Below are positions 20,134 to 30,410 of a stretch of 48,412 nucleotides of DNA, piece by piece. Position numbers and translations under genes: made by a program. Origin of the DNA: Cristatella mucedo. Taxonomy: Eukaryota > Bryozoa > Phylactolaemata > Cristatellidae. Each line of letters begins with the position of its first letter. The stretch's first letter is position 1. Location of the stretch: assembly GCA_009760855.2 (NCBI GenBank), contig WPIO01000231.1:188001-236412 (forward strand), read 5' to 3'. The notes beneath the pieces were generated by a model. That model saw only the letters and a list, made by a program, of their open reading frames with translations, was not told the DNA's origin and made no database searches.

Positions 20134-20336
20134 CCGCATTTACACGTTGACCCTGTTGTTTTGTTTTGTTGTGTTTACACGTTTACCCACGTTGCCCAAA
20201 CCTTGTTTCACTCGTTGGTTGACATTGTGCACGCTACCACTAACCGTTTGATCATGCTTCCTGTACAGCACCTGTAAAGTGCCTTGCAAGAGATCGAGTT
20301 CTCTGTGGGTGCTATAGAAATGTATCATCATTATTA
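20134..20336 (+). repeat. LINE-type 3' UTR and tail fragment
   Basis: 'ttgacattgtgcacgctaccactaacc', 'gcacctgtaaagtgcc' and 'gagatcgagttctctgtggg' followed by 'atcatcattatt' correspond to the family I 3' end, with differences (gtgggtgctat instead of gagggcgcttt) closer to the SINE 1 tail. A T/G-rich insert, 'ttgttttgttttgttgtg', lies inside. Confidence 0.65.
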
Positions 20337-20382
20337 GTCAAACTGATGTGCAGGTGATGCAGTACCCTCTTTCAGTTCCAGT

Positions 20383-20437
20383 GGAGAGGCGGCCAGAGGC
20401 TAGCGGCAGGCTGCCGCTAGCCTCTGGCCGCCTCTCC
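20383..20437. repeat. Perfect inverted repeat, 27-bp arms, 1-base spacer
   Basis: 20383-20409 is the exact reverse complement of 20411-20437, with G at 20410 between them. The arms contain 'gaggcggccagaggctagcg'. Such a near-zero-spacer GC-rich palindrome would extrude or form a very stable RNA hairpin. Confidence 0.95.
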
Positions 20438-20475
20438 TCTGGCCACCTCTCCTCTGGCCACCTCTCCTCTGGCCG
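20426..20475. repeat. 15-bp tandem repeat, three full units
   Basis: Units 'ggccgcctctcctct', 'ggccacctctcctct' and 'ggccacctctcctct' occupy 20426-20470, and a partial 'ggccg' follows. The right arm of the adjacent palindrome overlaps the first unit, so palindrome and tandem array share sequence. Confidence 0.95.
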
Positions 20476-20859
20476 CTTGCTGACAGAGCTGCAGAGGCAG
20501 TGCAGCAAGGAGCCCGTGAGCAGCAATTGGTGTGCTGAGCTACTTCTGCTGCCCAACTGTTTATCAGCAGCGCAGCAGCAGCAGCAGGTGACAGCTCGGC
20601 AACACGCCGTCCTGCATCTGCGTGAGAGCGGCTCTTGCGTGTCGGCTGCTGGGTTCAATTGCTGGCCCACGAAGCCAGCGATTTCGGTCGGGGCTGTGCG
20701 CTGCCGGACAGTGACCGGCTGTGACCTCACGCTCGATTGACCTCTGACGTGTTTCGCGGGGCTCCGCCTCTTGGGCTCCGCTTCTGCTGCAGGTGACTTC
20801 GCTCGGCCGCCTGCGCGCTCTGGAGCAGCTGTCTCTGATGAACAATCCGTGCCTGTCCT

Positions 20860-21765
20860 GAAATGCTGCTCATAGGACACCCTAAGCATGTGGCTGGATT
20901 AAAAGGCTTTGCTGTTTTAATAGGTAATGCTATTGTGCGACCTTCACCATGTGCTCGTTATCTAGGTGTCGTGTTCTACAGATGCCTCAATTTCAAAAGC
21001 TTCATTCAGAAGACTGCCTCTACAGCTAGCCATCACATCCGATCCCTATCCAAGATTAGAAGCTGTCTCCCACAGTGGCTTGTAAAATTTTTAGCTAGCT
21101 CTTTATTTCTGTCTCGGCTTGATTATTTAATTCCCTTTTGGCTGGGCTGCCAAAGAAAGCTATTATGCCACTACAGCGGACTATGAATATGGCTGCAAGG
21201 CTGGTCTTCAAGTCCCAGCGGTTTGAGCACGTGTCACCTCTGCTGAAAGAGCTAGGATGGTTGCCGGTTGAGCAAAGGATACAGAGCATAGTTCTTGCGC
21301 TGACCCACAAGGCCCGCCACGGCTTGGCTCCTTCGTAGTTAGCTGAACTGCTGCATCATTTTCAGCATGTTCACGCCCTCAAGTCCTGTATGGGCAACAA
21401 ATTAGTTGTCCCATTCCTCCGCCCAAAGTCAGTTGGCGACAGAAGCTTTAGCTCTGCAGGTCCTAGACTGTGGAACTCGCTTCAACAATTCTTACGCAAC
21501 GACAACTACTCTCCAACTGCCGACTATGGCACATCTTTTTCAGTGGTCCTGGACTGCTACTTCTATGCTACTCACTACCTTATCTGCTCACCTGACTCTG
21601 CTATGCTTCCCACTTTCTCTTTGTTGCGTGGGACGAAGTCTGTTGGCTACCGAATGCGTACCGAAAGCCTGCTTAGGCTGTGAGTGTTCTATACAAAACT
21701 CTCCTGCGTAACACCCACATAGTCTTTATGCCTTTTTTGAGTTACTGATGGAAATACACTACATT
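20860..21765 (+). repeat. LINE family II (L2 clade) 3' copy with one frameshift
   Basis: This is the best family II 3' copy. Frame 1 (20863-21186) gives 'LLIGHPKHVAG', 'PSPCARYLGVVF' and 'SRLDYLIPFWLG', the end of the RT palm and thumb. A frameshift near 21140-21180 moves to a frame reading 'LPKKAIMPLQRTMN', 'ARLVFKSQRFEHVSPLLKEL', 'GWLPVEQRIQSIV' and 'KSVGDRSFSSAGPRLWNSL', broken by a TAG at about 21338. The 3' end is 'ctcctgcgtaacacccacatag' followed by a 'tacattacatt' tail. The 5' truncation lies at about 20860, where the GC-rich island begins. The catalytic RT motifs are absent. Confidence 0.88.
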
Positions 21766-21784
21766 ACATTGGCAATTGAATCAC

Positions 21785-21935
21785 ACTTAAGTTGGGTTTG
21801 TCCAGTGGTAAAGGTGCTCGCCCCGACTAAGGTCTGGCTGAGGTCGTGGGCTCGAGCCATGTGGAATCTGTGAAGCACCTGAATAGAGATTTAATAATAG
21901 TTCTTTTGGGGGCTATACAAATGAATTATATTTTT
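21785..21935 (+). repeat. tRNA-derived SINE, family 1, copy c (best copy)
   Basis: 'gtttgtccagtggtaaaggtg' serves as the A box and 'gggctcgagcc' at 21848-21858 as the B box, spaced as in RNA polymerase III promoters. The tail 'gcacctgaatagagattta', 'ttcttttgggggctatacaa' and 'atgaattata' parallels the family I LINE end base for base at many positions. It ends ten bases before the duplicated block begins (21944), and no SINE precedes the block in copy A. Confidence 0.8.
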
Positions 21936-22589
21936 TTAAAGAAGTAACAAGGCAAGAAATATTTTATTCTTTCGCACCTGTATTGGCTTGAAGTGGACCC
22001 TTGCCGGTCGGCTACGCTTTTCTCACCACCCAAAGATAACTCAGCATTTAATTACCGAAGTGTAGACCGTATTCGCTTCATGATACTAATCTTTAGGCTC
22101 ACCTCTACTATCATCTTGTCCCCCACCCCTTAGACAGCCAACATACAACAAAAAATTAGTGCATGCGAATTACTTTCCTCTTTTCCGAAAAATCTCATAT
22201 TTGACAATTCCCTTACGTTACTTAGTCAGATTTAATCTGTTTCAGCATTACTTAATTTAAATTTAGGAATCCGCCTATGCAAAGGTTGAAGAAGAGGTCA
22301 GTTGCCGAAAATCAGAGTTTTCTGATGGTCAAGCTGGGGAATTTGCTTAGCTATCAAGGGAGGTACGAATAAAAAGTAATATTTTTACAAACACAAACTG
22401 TAGGAATGTCTGCAAGGCATGGCGAAACGGTCGACATGCCACATTCTTTTCTTGAGGTTTAGCGATTACAACCAGTATCGTATGATTTTATCACAGGTTC
22501 TACTTTGACGTGCTATGTGACTAAATACAGTCATAGCCTAAATATTACCGTAGACTGTAGGCTACGAAGTATGTAGGCAGATTTTTACT

Positions 22590-22750
22590 GCCGTCGAGCC
22601 ATCCTGTGCATGTCACCCTTATTCACGTTGTTCATTCAAGAATGATATTACTTACGATTCATTATTTGCAGCGAATGCAAAGCGCCTAGGAAGAGATTGA
22701 GTTCTCTGAGGGCGCTTTATCAAGTAAACTAATAGTATTACTATTATTAT
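22590..22750 (+). repeat. LINE family I tail fragment (duplication copy B)
   Basis: 'aagcgcctaggaagagattg', 'agttctctgagggcgctttatcaagt' and a short ATT run. Counterpart of 5925-6085. Confidence 0.8.
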
Positions 22751-22889
22751 TAGGATCATTGCATTTGAGTTGCCTATGTAAATTGCTATAAGTCTTAAAA
22801 GATGCATGTCAAAGCGAGAAAGCCAGCCACTTCATTTACAAAAATAATCTACAGCAAAGGTGTATTGGAACTATTGCAATGCAATTTAT

Positions 22890-23605
22890 CTCCACCTGTA
22901 ACTCCGCAAAGCCGTAGTAATTAGGTGGGTGCTCCGCAGGAAAGTCTTGTGTAGCACACACACGGCCTAAGAGGCTTGAGGTAGGCATTTGGAAGCCAAC
23001 AGACTTCATCTCACGCAACCAAGAAAAAGTAGAAGCGTAAAAGAGTTCGGAGATCTGCTGATGTAGTCAACAGCATGTAAGTAGCAGCTGAGGACCGCTT
23101 CATCTCACGCAACCAAGAAAAAGTAGAAGCGGAAAAGAGTTCGGAGATCTGCTGATGTAGTCAATAGCATGTAATAGCAGCTGAGGACCGCTGAGAAGTA
23201 TGTGACATAATCGAAAACATTATCGTAGTTGTCATTGCATGAGAATTGTAGAAGCGAGTACCACAGTGTATTACTTGCAGAGCTAAAGCTTCTGTCTCCA
23301 ACGGTCTTTAAATTGAGAAATGGAATAGCTAATTTTTTAGTGTCCCTAAACGACCTGAGGGCACGAAGAAGCTGGAACTGGTGTAGCAGTTCAGCTGGGT
23401 ATGTAGAAGCCAAGCCGTATCGGCCATTTCGGGTCAGCATTAGATTTTTGCTCTGCATCCATTGATCAACCGGCAGCCATCCTTGCTGTTTTAGCAAAGA
23501 TGACACGTGGCCACACCTCTGAGACTTGAAAACTGGCCTTGCAAACGTATTCATAGCCAGCTGCAGCGGCATCGTTGCCTTTTTTGGTAGCCTAGCCAAA
23601 AGAAT
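22890..23605 (-). repeat. LINE family II 3' fragment (duplication copy B)
   Basis: The minus-strand frame 23105-23599 reads 'ARLPKKATMPLQLAMNTFAR', 'GWLPVDQWMQSKNLMLTRNG' and 'LKTVGDRSFSSAS', the family II C-terminal region. It is better preserved than its counterpart at 6230-6865. It contains a 94-bp internal duplication. Confidence 0.85.
23004..23190. repeat. 94-bp tandem duplication inside the LINE fragment
   Basis: 23004-23097 is repeated at 23098-23190 with three or four differences. Both units start 'cttcatctcacgcaacc' and end 'gctgaggaccg'. Only one unit occurs in copy A, so the duplication arose after the block duplicated. Confidence 0.92.
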
Positions 23606-23639
23606 AGCAATACTAATACACTTGGTAAGGTGCGCTCAG

Positions 23640-24115
23640 AGAAATCAATATTTTTGCAAGTGCCTAACATTGGCTGCAAAGGAAACACGATCAGATGGTG
23701 AGTGGTTTTAGTATTATGCTTGACAGACAACATGAATGACGTGGTCGGTAGTGACATGTACCGGGCCAGAATGCTAGTGTGGCTAGTGGCATGCCATGTG
23801 CAGTGTCGGCACGTATACCTATAAAAAAGGTGAATTACAGGGTCACAAAACAAGCTCTCATAAATAGGTAAGTTTTTAATTTCCTTTAAATGTGGTCAAA
23901 TCAAGGAATGTCGTGAAGCAAGTCGGTAGTTAGTTCCAGGCTTTGGGAGCATTGGAACTAAATTAGGGGTCTCGAAGGGATTTGAGGTTTGTACGTGGTA
24001 TTAGTAAGTGGTTAGCTTGGGAAAAGCGGGTCATGCCATGCTTGGCCTGGTGGGGGAAAGGAGCTGATAGATAGACTGCACCACAGAATTAACTTTCGGT
24101 CATGATGCATCTTTA
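23640..24115 (-). repeat. LINE family I 3' fragment (duplication copy B)
   Basis: Counterpart of 6900-7355. It has 'ggctgcaaaggaaacacgatc', 'tgacatgtaccgggccagaatg', 'gaattacagggtcac' and 'gttccaggctttgggagca'. It is non-coding. Confidence 0.8.
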
Positions 24116-24169
24116 TACCTTTTAATTCACATCTCTTGACGTGAGCGATAGGGCCAACGAGGCATCCGT

Positions 24170-24345
24170 GGTGACTCGAGCCTTGAGCGGTTATGGCTCA
24201 CTAAGTAAGGCGGTTGCTTTTCACTACCTCGGCCCCGATGTTGTGGGTTCGAATCCTGGGGTTGGAGATCACCTATCACTACTGCAAGTGGTGGTGATTT
24301 CCGTAAAGGCTCTTCTGTCGCTATGCAAAAAGAGGTTGTAATTTA
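24170..24345 (+). repeat. tRNA-derived SINE, family 2, best copy
   Basis: 'tggctcactaagtaaggcgg' gives the A box. 'ggttcgaatcc' at 24246-24256 is an exact B-box consensus. The 3' body is 'gcaagtggtggtgatttccg', 'taaaggctcttctgtcgcta', 'tgcaaaaagaggttg'. A tRNA fold cannot be completed after the B box, so this is a SINE. Its tail does not resemble the family I LINE end, so it may use another partner. Confidence 0.75.
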
Positions 24346-25720
24346 CATGGAGATTACGGCAAAAAAAAAAAACCCTACACTGAAGTTTTAATTTTAGGAT
24401 TAATCCGTGGGAGCAGTATCTTTTTCCTGGCAGATGAGAGTGACAGTAGCCACACGCTTAAAAAATGAGTTACGAATAAAATGGTAAAGTTGTAGTGATT
24501 CGTCATTATAGAGACTACTGATGTTTTGTGCTTTACGAAACATGCAAGTATCGTGCAGAGATAGTCAAACTTGCTAAATAAAGATTTCAAGAGGAGATCC
24601 AAAGGAGACACCTCACTAACTATTCATCTTTCCGAGTTGTTAAATATCAATCACAAAAAGCTAAATTTGGGTGCTTTCATCTGTATTATGCAATTTCACA
24701 TTCTTGTTTTCATCATTAGCTTCAATGAGTATAAGACATTGCCTAATTTGACCTGATAGAAATGCCTGTCCTAATATGTTTTTTGGTAATTTTACAGCTC
24801 TTAACTTTGTTGAATACTTATCATGAGAACCTAAATTTCGCTCTCAATATCTGTACTGTGCAGGTTTATTTTCCTATTGCAGGGTGGGTAGGAATCCGTA
24901 TAAGATGATGACTATTCTGACCTCCTGGAAATGCCTGCTGTTCCTGACAACGAAGTGGTATAAAAAGTCTCTATATCACAGCGTCCACGTCTTGACTTGC
25001 TGGCTCTTTCAACAGTATAAAAACCTAGAAGCCATACTTTTAGAAATATAGGTTAATGTGATCCGCTATGTGGCAATCCTAATAGAGATCTGCAGTTTTA
25101 AGCTGACGAGCTGCCGACTTCGGGTGTTGAAGCAGTCTTCTATTTAAAGAAGAGCAGAGGGATTTTTTCAGGGGCTAATATATTGTTTGTGGACTGGTTT
25201 TTTCTTTTTTATCTTGAGCGATAATAAGATTCCTCACCGTAGCAGTCAGTTGCAACGTTTCCTTCAAAAATTCACGTTTTTCCTGCATGTTACGTCTATC
25301 GGTGTTCGGGGATACCAATTTTTCTTGGTCATGTGTGAGTCTACTAACGGCTGTCATTGCTGCAGTTAGCTCCAAGCTTCTGCAGGAGTGAAAAACTCAG
25401 AATTTATTGAACTTTCAAATTAAAGGGAATCTGTATTTTAAAATTTTTAAGACTTATTCTGAATACAAATTATAATTCCTTGGAATAGCTGCCCTAGATA
25501 ACGTATTTTTTGCTAGGCACCATAATAGCACGTGGAGGTTATTTAAAGGGTTACCAGTGACAAACTCGATGTCGTCACGGATAATGAGATTTGTCTGTTG
25601 TTGTAGGGCAAACGTCGGTTTAGTGGGTGACCATCGTCATGATCAGGGTCAAGCACGCGAGCAACAACAAGAAAATACCACACTACTGACAAGCCCACAA
25701 TAGACTGTTGCGTTCGACAC

Positions 25721-26050
25721 CTAGTTGTGGCCGCCTGTGTTTTGGCCGCTCAGAAGAACTGCATCGTACAATCCACCGGTGGAGAGCCTGGGGACGAGCC
25801 CTTCTGCACGGTTAGAATCTTTCACTGTCGGACAGTTTACCGATTTTAGCCAAGTTTCATTTAAGGCTTGTAGGTCGCGATCATTTTCAGAAATAATGTC
25901 ACTTATGACCAGAGGTTTAATGCACACAGAGCCAGGATTCCAAAGGCAAGCTTTAAGTTGGGCCGCCGGAGTTTCAGCAGGCCTGGTGACCACAAAGTTA
26001 GGCAAATTCACAGTGAGGCATGTGGAGGAGCCTGCTGAGTGATTGGACAC
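25721..26050 (-). pseudogene. LINE (L2-like) endonuclease N-terminal fragment
   Basis: The minus-strand frame of 109 residues contains 'LKACLWNPGSVCIKPLVISD', 'IISENDRDLQALNETWLK' and 'PRLSTGG'. This pattern (LWN-S-, D-I-SENDLDLLA-TETWL, PR-TGRGGG) is the start of the APE-type endonuclease of L2/CR1 LINEs. The Asn of LWN and the Glu of ETW, catalytic in the family, are both present. The later GGG/active-site blocks are frame-shifted or missing, and the fragment stops near the end of the duplicated block. The endonuclease nicks target DNA so that the RT can prime. Confidence 0.75.
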
Positions 26051-26555
26051 TGTGCTAGGAATACGAAACGAGCTGGTACTCAGCTAGGAGTTCCTGCCTA
26101 GCGAGCTGCCTCTAAGCTGGTGGCTCCTACCACAGCAGAGGCTCCTGGGGGCTTTTTTCTTAAACGTAATTCAAGAATCTTAGCAACAGCATTCGCATCA
26201 AGGACATTAAGAAGTTAACGTTATCATGCAGAAGTGGACAAGTAGTGGCGACCGAAATTCCAGACATTTTTAATGCTTAATATTATTTGGATAAAAACTC
26301 ACTAACGAATAGTACAGAAGGTTAGAAATATATTTTAATAGCTACCTGTGGGCTCATTTAGCATATGTGTTAACATAGCAGTAGTAGAGCTTTACCGGCT
26401 ATCCCTACCTCCGGCAGTAGGTAATGAAGGATTACAACGGCCTACCCTGAGTCCGTAAAACGGCCTATTAAGTTTGCCCACCTGACCACTTAGCTGACTC
26501 ACCAAGCAAAAGGCAGGCAGAAAACATTGTGCCCGTCTTGTAATATGATTTATTT
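26051..26555. other. No recognisable feature
   Basis: It may include the region upstream of the endonuclease (ORF1/ORF2 junction) of the same LINE, but I cannot show it. Confidence 0.35.
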
Positions 26556-26559
26556 GCAT

Positions 26560-26790
26560 AGTGCCCTAAGCGAAATTAATCTCTAGTCTCTAGCTTCACA
26601 TTTGCCACGGGAAGCAGCGATCTCAGCAAGACCTTGGTACAGGCTAGTGCCTTTGCTACTGAGCTAAATCAGCTTGGCGTATGGCATCATTACAGTTGGT
26701 ATTGGCTATATAGGAGCATAAATGCAGACCTCGAACCCAGGACTAAGGTAATGGTGCACGCTCAACTTGACCTTGGATAAAAACCAGGTG
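26560..26790 (-). repeat. tRNA-derived SINE-like copy with LINE-like tail
   Basis: On the minus strand, 'caaggtcaagttgagcgtgc' then 'ggtaatg' region (A box) and 'tgggttcgaggtc' (B box, about 26731-26743) form the head. The 3' end at 26562-26610 reads in reverse 'cacatttg...', 'agattaatttcgc', 'ggcac', matching the family I LINE tail ('ctttacatttgc', 'gaacttaatctct', 'gcgccctc'). It is older and more decayed than copies b and c. Confidence 0.55.
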
Positions 26791-27450
26791 CTAAAAACCT
26801 TGATGCCATTCATTTAAGCAATCATCCAGTGTAAAAAAGTGTATCAGCCGAGGTTATAGTAATGCTATCTCACTTATGGTAATGAATAATAAGGAAAATA
26901 ATGCACTTAATGAAGCCCTCAGGACACTCGGTCTCTCCTGTAATCTGGGCGCTAACGAACTACATTTTGACATCTAACCTAAAGGCATAGGGCATTTTAG
27001 TATTTATTTTATCGTTACTTTTTTAGGAAGGTTGATCCAATTTTTCAAAAGTTGCAACATCGACTGTTTTGTAGCATCAACATCACTATTTAAAGTGGCA
27101 GTGGCTGGCGAGATCTCTGACCCGGATATTATAGCTCAATCGAAATTTACGCTCCAGTTAAAATATCATCCTAGGCCCCCCGCAACGAGGGGCATAATAA
27201 CTACAATATTTTAGCATCGTTCAAGAAACGGTAGCATCAATTGCATGCCAATTTACTGAGTTTACATTAAAAAATGCACAACTACTGCGGCATTTAGGCT
27301 AAAAATCAGGGCCGGAAGTATTGCAATTTTTTTTAGAAACCCAATATACTGCTTACTCTTGCCTGATTTGTGAATGAGATTTACGGAAAATGGCTTTTGA
27401 TAAAATTCCTCCTGTTTTTTAAATCACAACTGGTTATAGTAGTTGAACAG
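26791..27450. other. No recognisable feature
   Basis: No gene or repeat recognised. Confidence 0.4.
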
Positions 27451-27451
27451 C

Positions 27452-28072
27452 ACGTTAGGCTTGTCTGTCGTGAGCGTCTCAGTGGCCACATTACACTCCT
27501 CCTCGCCGACCTGCACTAGCTACCAGTCAAGCAACTGATTGACTTCAAGGTTTTGTCGCTCACTTTGGGTCCCTTCATTCTGTGGCTCCAGCCTATCTCT
27601 TAAATCTTCTCCCCCAATCAGGCCAAGCATCGTACCACCCGCTTTTCGAAATCCAACAGTCTACAAATACCTCGTGCAAACCTTAAATCCTTTGGAGATC
27701 ATGCATTTAGTTCGTATGCTCCCAAAGCCTGGAACTCCCTCCCGACCTGCGTCAGAACAACCCCTGACCTGACCACATTTAAGGAACTAAAAGACACACC
27801 TATTTAGGACAGCATTTAGTGGGTCCCTGTGATTCGGCCTTCATGTACTTTTGCGTGCTGGCAATGTGCATGCTGCCACTAACCATATTTGCGTGCTGAC
27901 CCTGTGCATGTCACCCCTAACAATAATCTTCATTTCGTTTGGTAATAAAGCATGATTTTACTTACCATTTAATTGCATTTCCATTTGCAACAAATGTAAA
28001 GCACCTAAAAAGAGATTAATTTCTCCGAATGCGCTTTAGCAAGTGCATTATTATTATTATTATATTAATAGC
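27452..28072 (+). repeat. LINE family I 3' fragment
   Basis: It starts at the codons for 'ARLVCRER' in the thumb and runs through '[18 protein letters not shown]', '[11 protein letters not shown]' and the 3' UTR to 'tccgaatgcgctttagcaag' and an (ATT) run at 28050-28069. The reading frame is broken at about 27510 and 27570 (missing bases), and 'HWL' has become 'H-stop-L'. Confidence 0.9.
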
Positions 28073-28204
28073 GCGCCCTGCTTCTCTTTGGATTGGGAGA
28101 CATATAAATTGTTAGCCCTTTTACTTGTGCCCTACTGGTTTGGACAGGCAGTTAAGCTACCCTCTGAACTTATGTCAAAGTAGAAATATGTATTTCCGCA
28201 CATT

Positions 28205-28710
28205 AATCATCTTATCTCATTGTGGGTGATTTAACCGTTATTTTTATAACTTATCTGACGCGTTAAGCACCGAATTTCGTCCACTGACTGACCCTTTCTC
28301 TCTTGTGGCTCACGTGCATTGCCCAATTCCCTTCAAGGGTCACACACTGGACCAATTTATCCTACAAGTGCAGGCTACTATGACCAATTATTACCAACGT
28401 TCCTTCCCTGACCACACGCAGATCTCATACAGTCTATACCGCGTACAAACCTTTTCATCTAAAAACTGTAGATGAATAAAAAAAAACTCATGAACGTTGA
28501 CGTCAAAGATGTCCATGCAAACATTTTTTCCAGGCCTCAGCTGCTCAAATCCACCTTCCGACCTGTCACTACTCATTGGTTGTTTTCACATCACATTAGC
28601 AGGAATGCTCTACTAGTTGGCCACTCTGAATAGGTGTGCCCTAACCCTGACTACCTATGGTTTACCTCTGAAATCAAACTAGCTAGGTCTACTAAGCCAA
28701 AGCTTCAAAA
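28205..28710 (+). pseudogene. LINE (L2-like) endonuclease C-terminus and linker, degenerate
   Basis: In broken plus-strand frames I read 'LIIVGDLTV' (family motif IVGDFN), 'LTDPFSLVAH' and 'GHTLDQFILQ' (family motif GHTLDLV, where the His is an active-site residue). Downstream comes 'WFTSEIKLARSTK', the start of the linker before the RT. Order and spacing match an L2-type ORF2. The family (I or II) cannot be assigned because no intact endonuclease copy is present here. Confidence 0.65.
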
Positions 28711-28849
28711 ACATATACAAAAGATGGGGACTGACTGTCCATCGACAGACATACGAGGACTAGAGTAGATCCTACCAATCGAAAAGAATAGTTCCATTGA
28801 TATAGCATCCGGAGAGAGCCTAATATTGTATTGGGCCCTTCGCGTTTGC

Positions 28850-29340
28850 TGGAAAGAAACCGTGGTCGCATAGTTAGTGGAGACATCCTAAATGATAACA
28901 AGCAAAACATGGTTAGTTTGACTTGCACAGGGTCAGCGTGCAAGTATGGTTAGTGACACCATCCATATTTGAAGAAGGCATAAATACACTGAGGACGAGT
29001 CATGGAAGCCCGCTAAACGCTGGAATATATAAATGCGTTTATATATTCTTTTTAAATCTGCTCATGAAAGGAAACGTCGTGACGCCAGTTCGAAGTGAGT
29101 TCGGCCTTTTGGAGGATGAGAACTAATGGCATCGTTGCCGAAGAATTTAAAGCTCCTTGCAAAATTTAGGTGAGTGAAATTATTCTGAAAACCGAGTGGT
29201 AGTATTTTGAGCCTGGCTAGAAGTAGATGGGATAGGTAGGATTAAGTTACAAAAATTAAAGGACTTAAAAGTACTTGATAAAGTCTTGAAATCACTAAGA
29301 TTGTCGACTGGTAGCTGGAGCAGGTCAGCAAAAAGAAGAG
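28850..29340 (-). repeat. LINE family I 3' fragment, old
   Basis: In reverse it has 'cacagggtcagcgtgcaagt', 'ggacgagtcatggaagccc', 'aaacgctgga' and 'gtgacgccagttcgaagtga', then 'agctggagcaggtcagcaa'. Many substitutions and small indels separate it from the younger copies. Confidence 0.75.
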
Positions 29341-29344
29341 GAAT

Positions 29345-29470
29345 AATGATATAGAAATAATAATATTGATTACTATAAATCTACAGCGAAATAAATAATC
29401 AATCTCCGAAGTCAATCTCATTCTAGTGACTTTACATTCCTCGCAAAGGAAGCATGGTGTGGTGCAACAA
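29345..29470 (-). repeat. LINE family I tail remnant
   Basis: 'caatctcattctagtgactttacattc' and 'ctcgcaaaggaagcatg', preceded by AT-rich 'aataataatattg', are the reverse of the family I end. Only the tail is left. Confidence 0.6.
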
Positions 29471-29794
29471 AAGCGACTCGTCCGGCAATGAATAAAAAAT
29501 TTCCCCTATATTTGCCAACCCCCAATTGAACTTGGAGTTGATAAGTAATTAGTGGGTTACAGAAAAAATAGAATTTTACTACTGTATGGACCAATTAGAT
29601 GAGAATTTCCTTATTTAAACGAACCTGAATTCTACGTTCGCTATGTAGCATATAGTAGAAAGAATCAAGAGCAGAGCCAATACGGTCATCAAATAAACTG
29701 TCACTACGGAATACACACAGATTTCGTACATATTAGAAAGAAGATATAAGAATAATAATGTATATAATACATTTAATATAGCATCCCCAGAAAA
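29471..29794. other. No recognisable feature
   Basis: AT-rich; nothing recognised. Confidence 0.4.
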
Positions 29795-30410
29795 TTAAAA
29801 TATTTCTATTCACTTCACAATTGCTGTAAAATAAGCATGATCGAATGGTTAGTGATAGCAATCACAATGACTGTCAAAAATAACATGGTCTGAGGTGAAA
29901 AGCACGAGGTTTGCATGTAAATCTAGTTAGTGGTAGCATACAAATTGTCAGCACACATAAGCAAGCACATTTAGGAAGAGCAACAGGGACTCAATAAAGA
30001 CCATGGTAAAATGATGAGCTTTAGATTATTTTTAAAAGTGGGCAAGTCAGGATAGGTCGTCAGGATAAGTCAAGATAGGTCGTGAAGCAAGTCGGAATTA
30101 GGTTCTGGCTTTCGGAACATACAAACTGAAGGCTCGGTCTCTAAAGGATCTTAGATTCCTTTGGGGAATGGGTGAATACTAAATTCTGAAAAGTCTAGGG
30201 CTTGATGGCCAGGTAGATGGATATATCTGATAGCTATTAGGGACCAAATAATGAATTGACCGAAAAGTGAGAGACGATTCCTCGAAGTCGATTCTTTGCA
30301 TGACTGGTAACCTGTACTGGTCAGCAAGGAGTAGTGTGACGTGGCGGCTGCCAAGCTCACAATAGATAAGCATAGCTTCAGAGTTTTGCACTAGCTGTAA
30401 GCACTTGTGG
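29795..30410 (-). repeat. LINE family I 3' fragment, old
   Basis: It runs in reverse from the degenerate tail through 'aggtttgcatgtaaatctag', 'caacagggactcaataaag' and 'gcaagtcggaattaggttctgg' to 'agcttcagagttttgcactagctg' (RT thumb, 'VQNSAAR'). A ~20-base unit is partly doubled at about 30045-30080 ('gtcaggataggtcgt' / 'gtcaagataggtcgt'). Confidence 0.82.

Larger units (their letters stand above)
20340..20860. other. GC-rich island with hairpin and short tandem repeats
   Basis: About 500 bases are clearly richer in GC than their surroundings and contain many CpG and CAG/CTG trinucleotides (for example 'cagcagcagcagcag' at about 20571-20585). Frames of 183 residues (20338-20889, minus) and 130 residues (20348-20740, plus) are both open. 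The repeated peptides (PEERW / SSGHL units) come from the 15-bp DNA repeat. No domain is recognised on either strand. It lies directly upstream of the truncated family II LINE and could be transduced or captured DNA. Confidence 0.5.
21944..25686. repeat. Segmental duplication, copy B (lacks the LINE)
   Basis: Partner of 3654-8963. The interval 'gactgtaggctacgaagtatg' at about 22553-22573 runs straight through the place where copy A has 1.6 kb of LINE. All other landmark fragments are present in the same order and orientation. Confidence 0.88.

Noticed and set aside
20338-20889. 183-residue minus-strand frame and 130-residue plus-strand frame with repeated peptides
   Set aside because: Both arise from the GC-rich island. 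The repeated peptides simply reflect the 15-bp DNA repeat, and the frame runs into LINE sequence at one end.
24195-24270. Possible tRNA gene with exact B box
   Set aside because: No acceptor-stem pairing was found, and the same unit recurs with a common 3' body at 7435 and 13435, as expected of a SINE.
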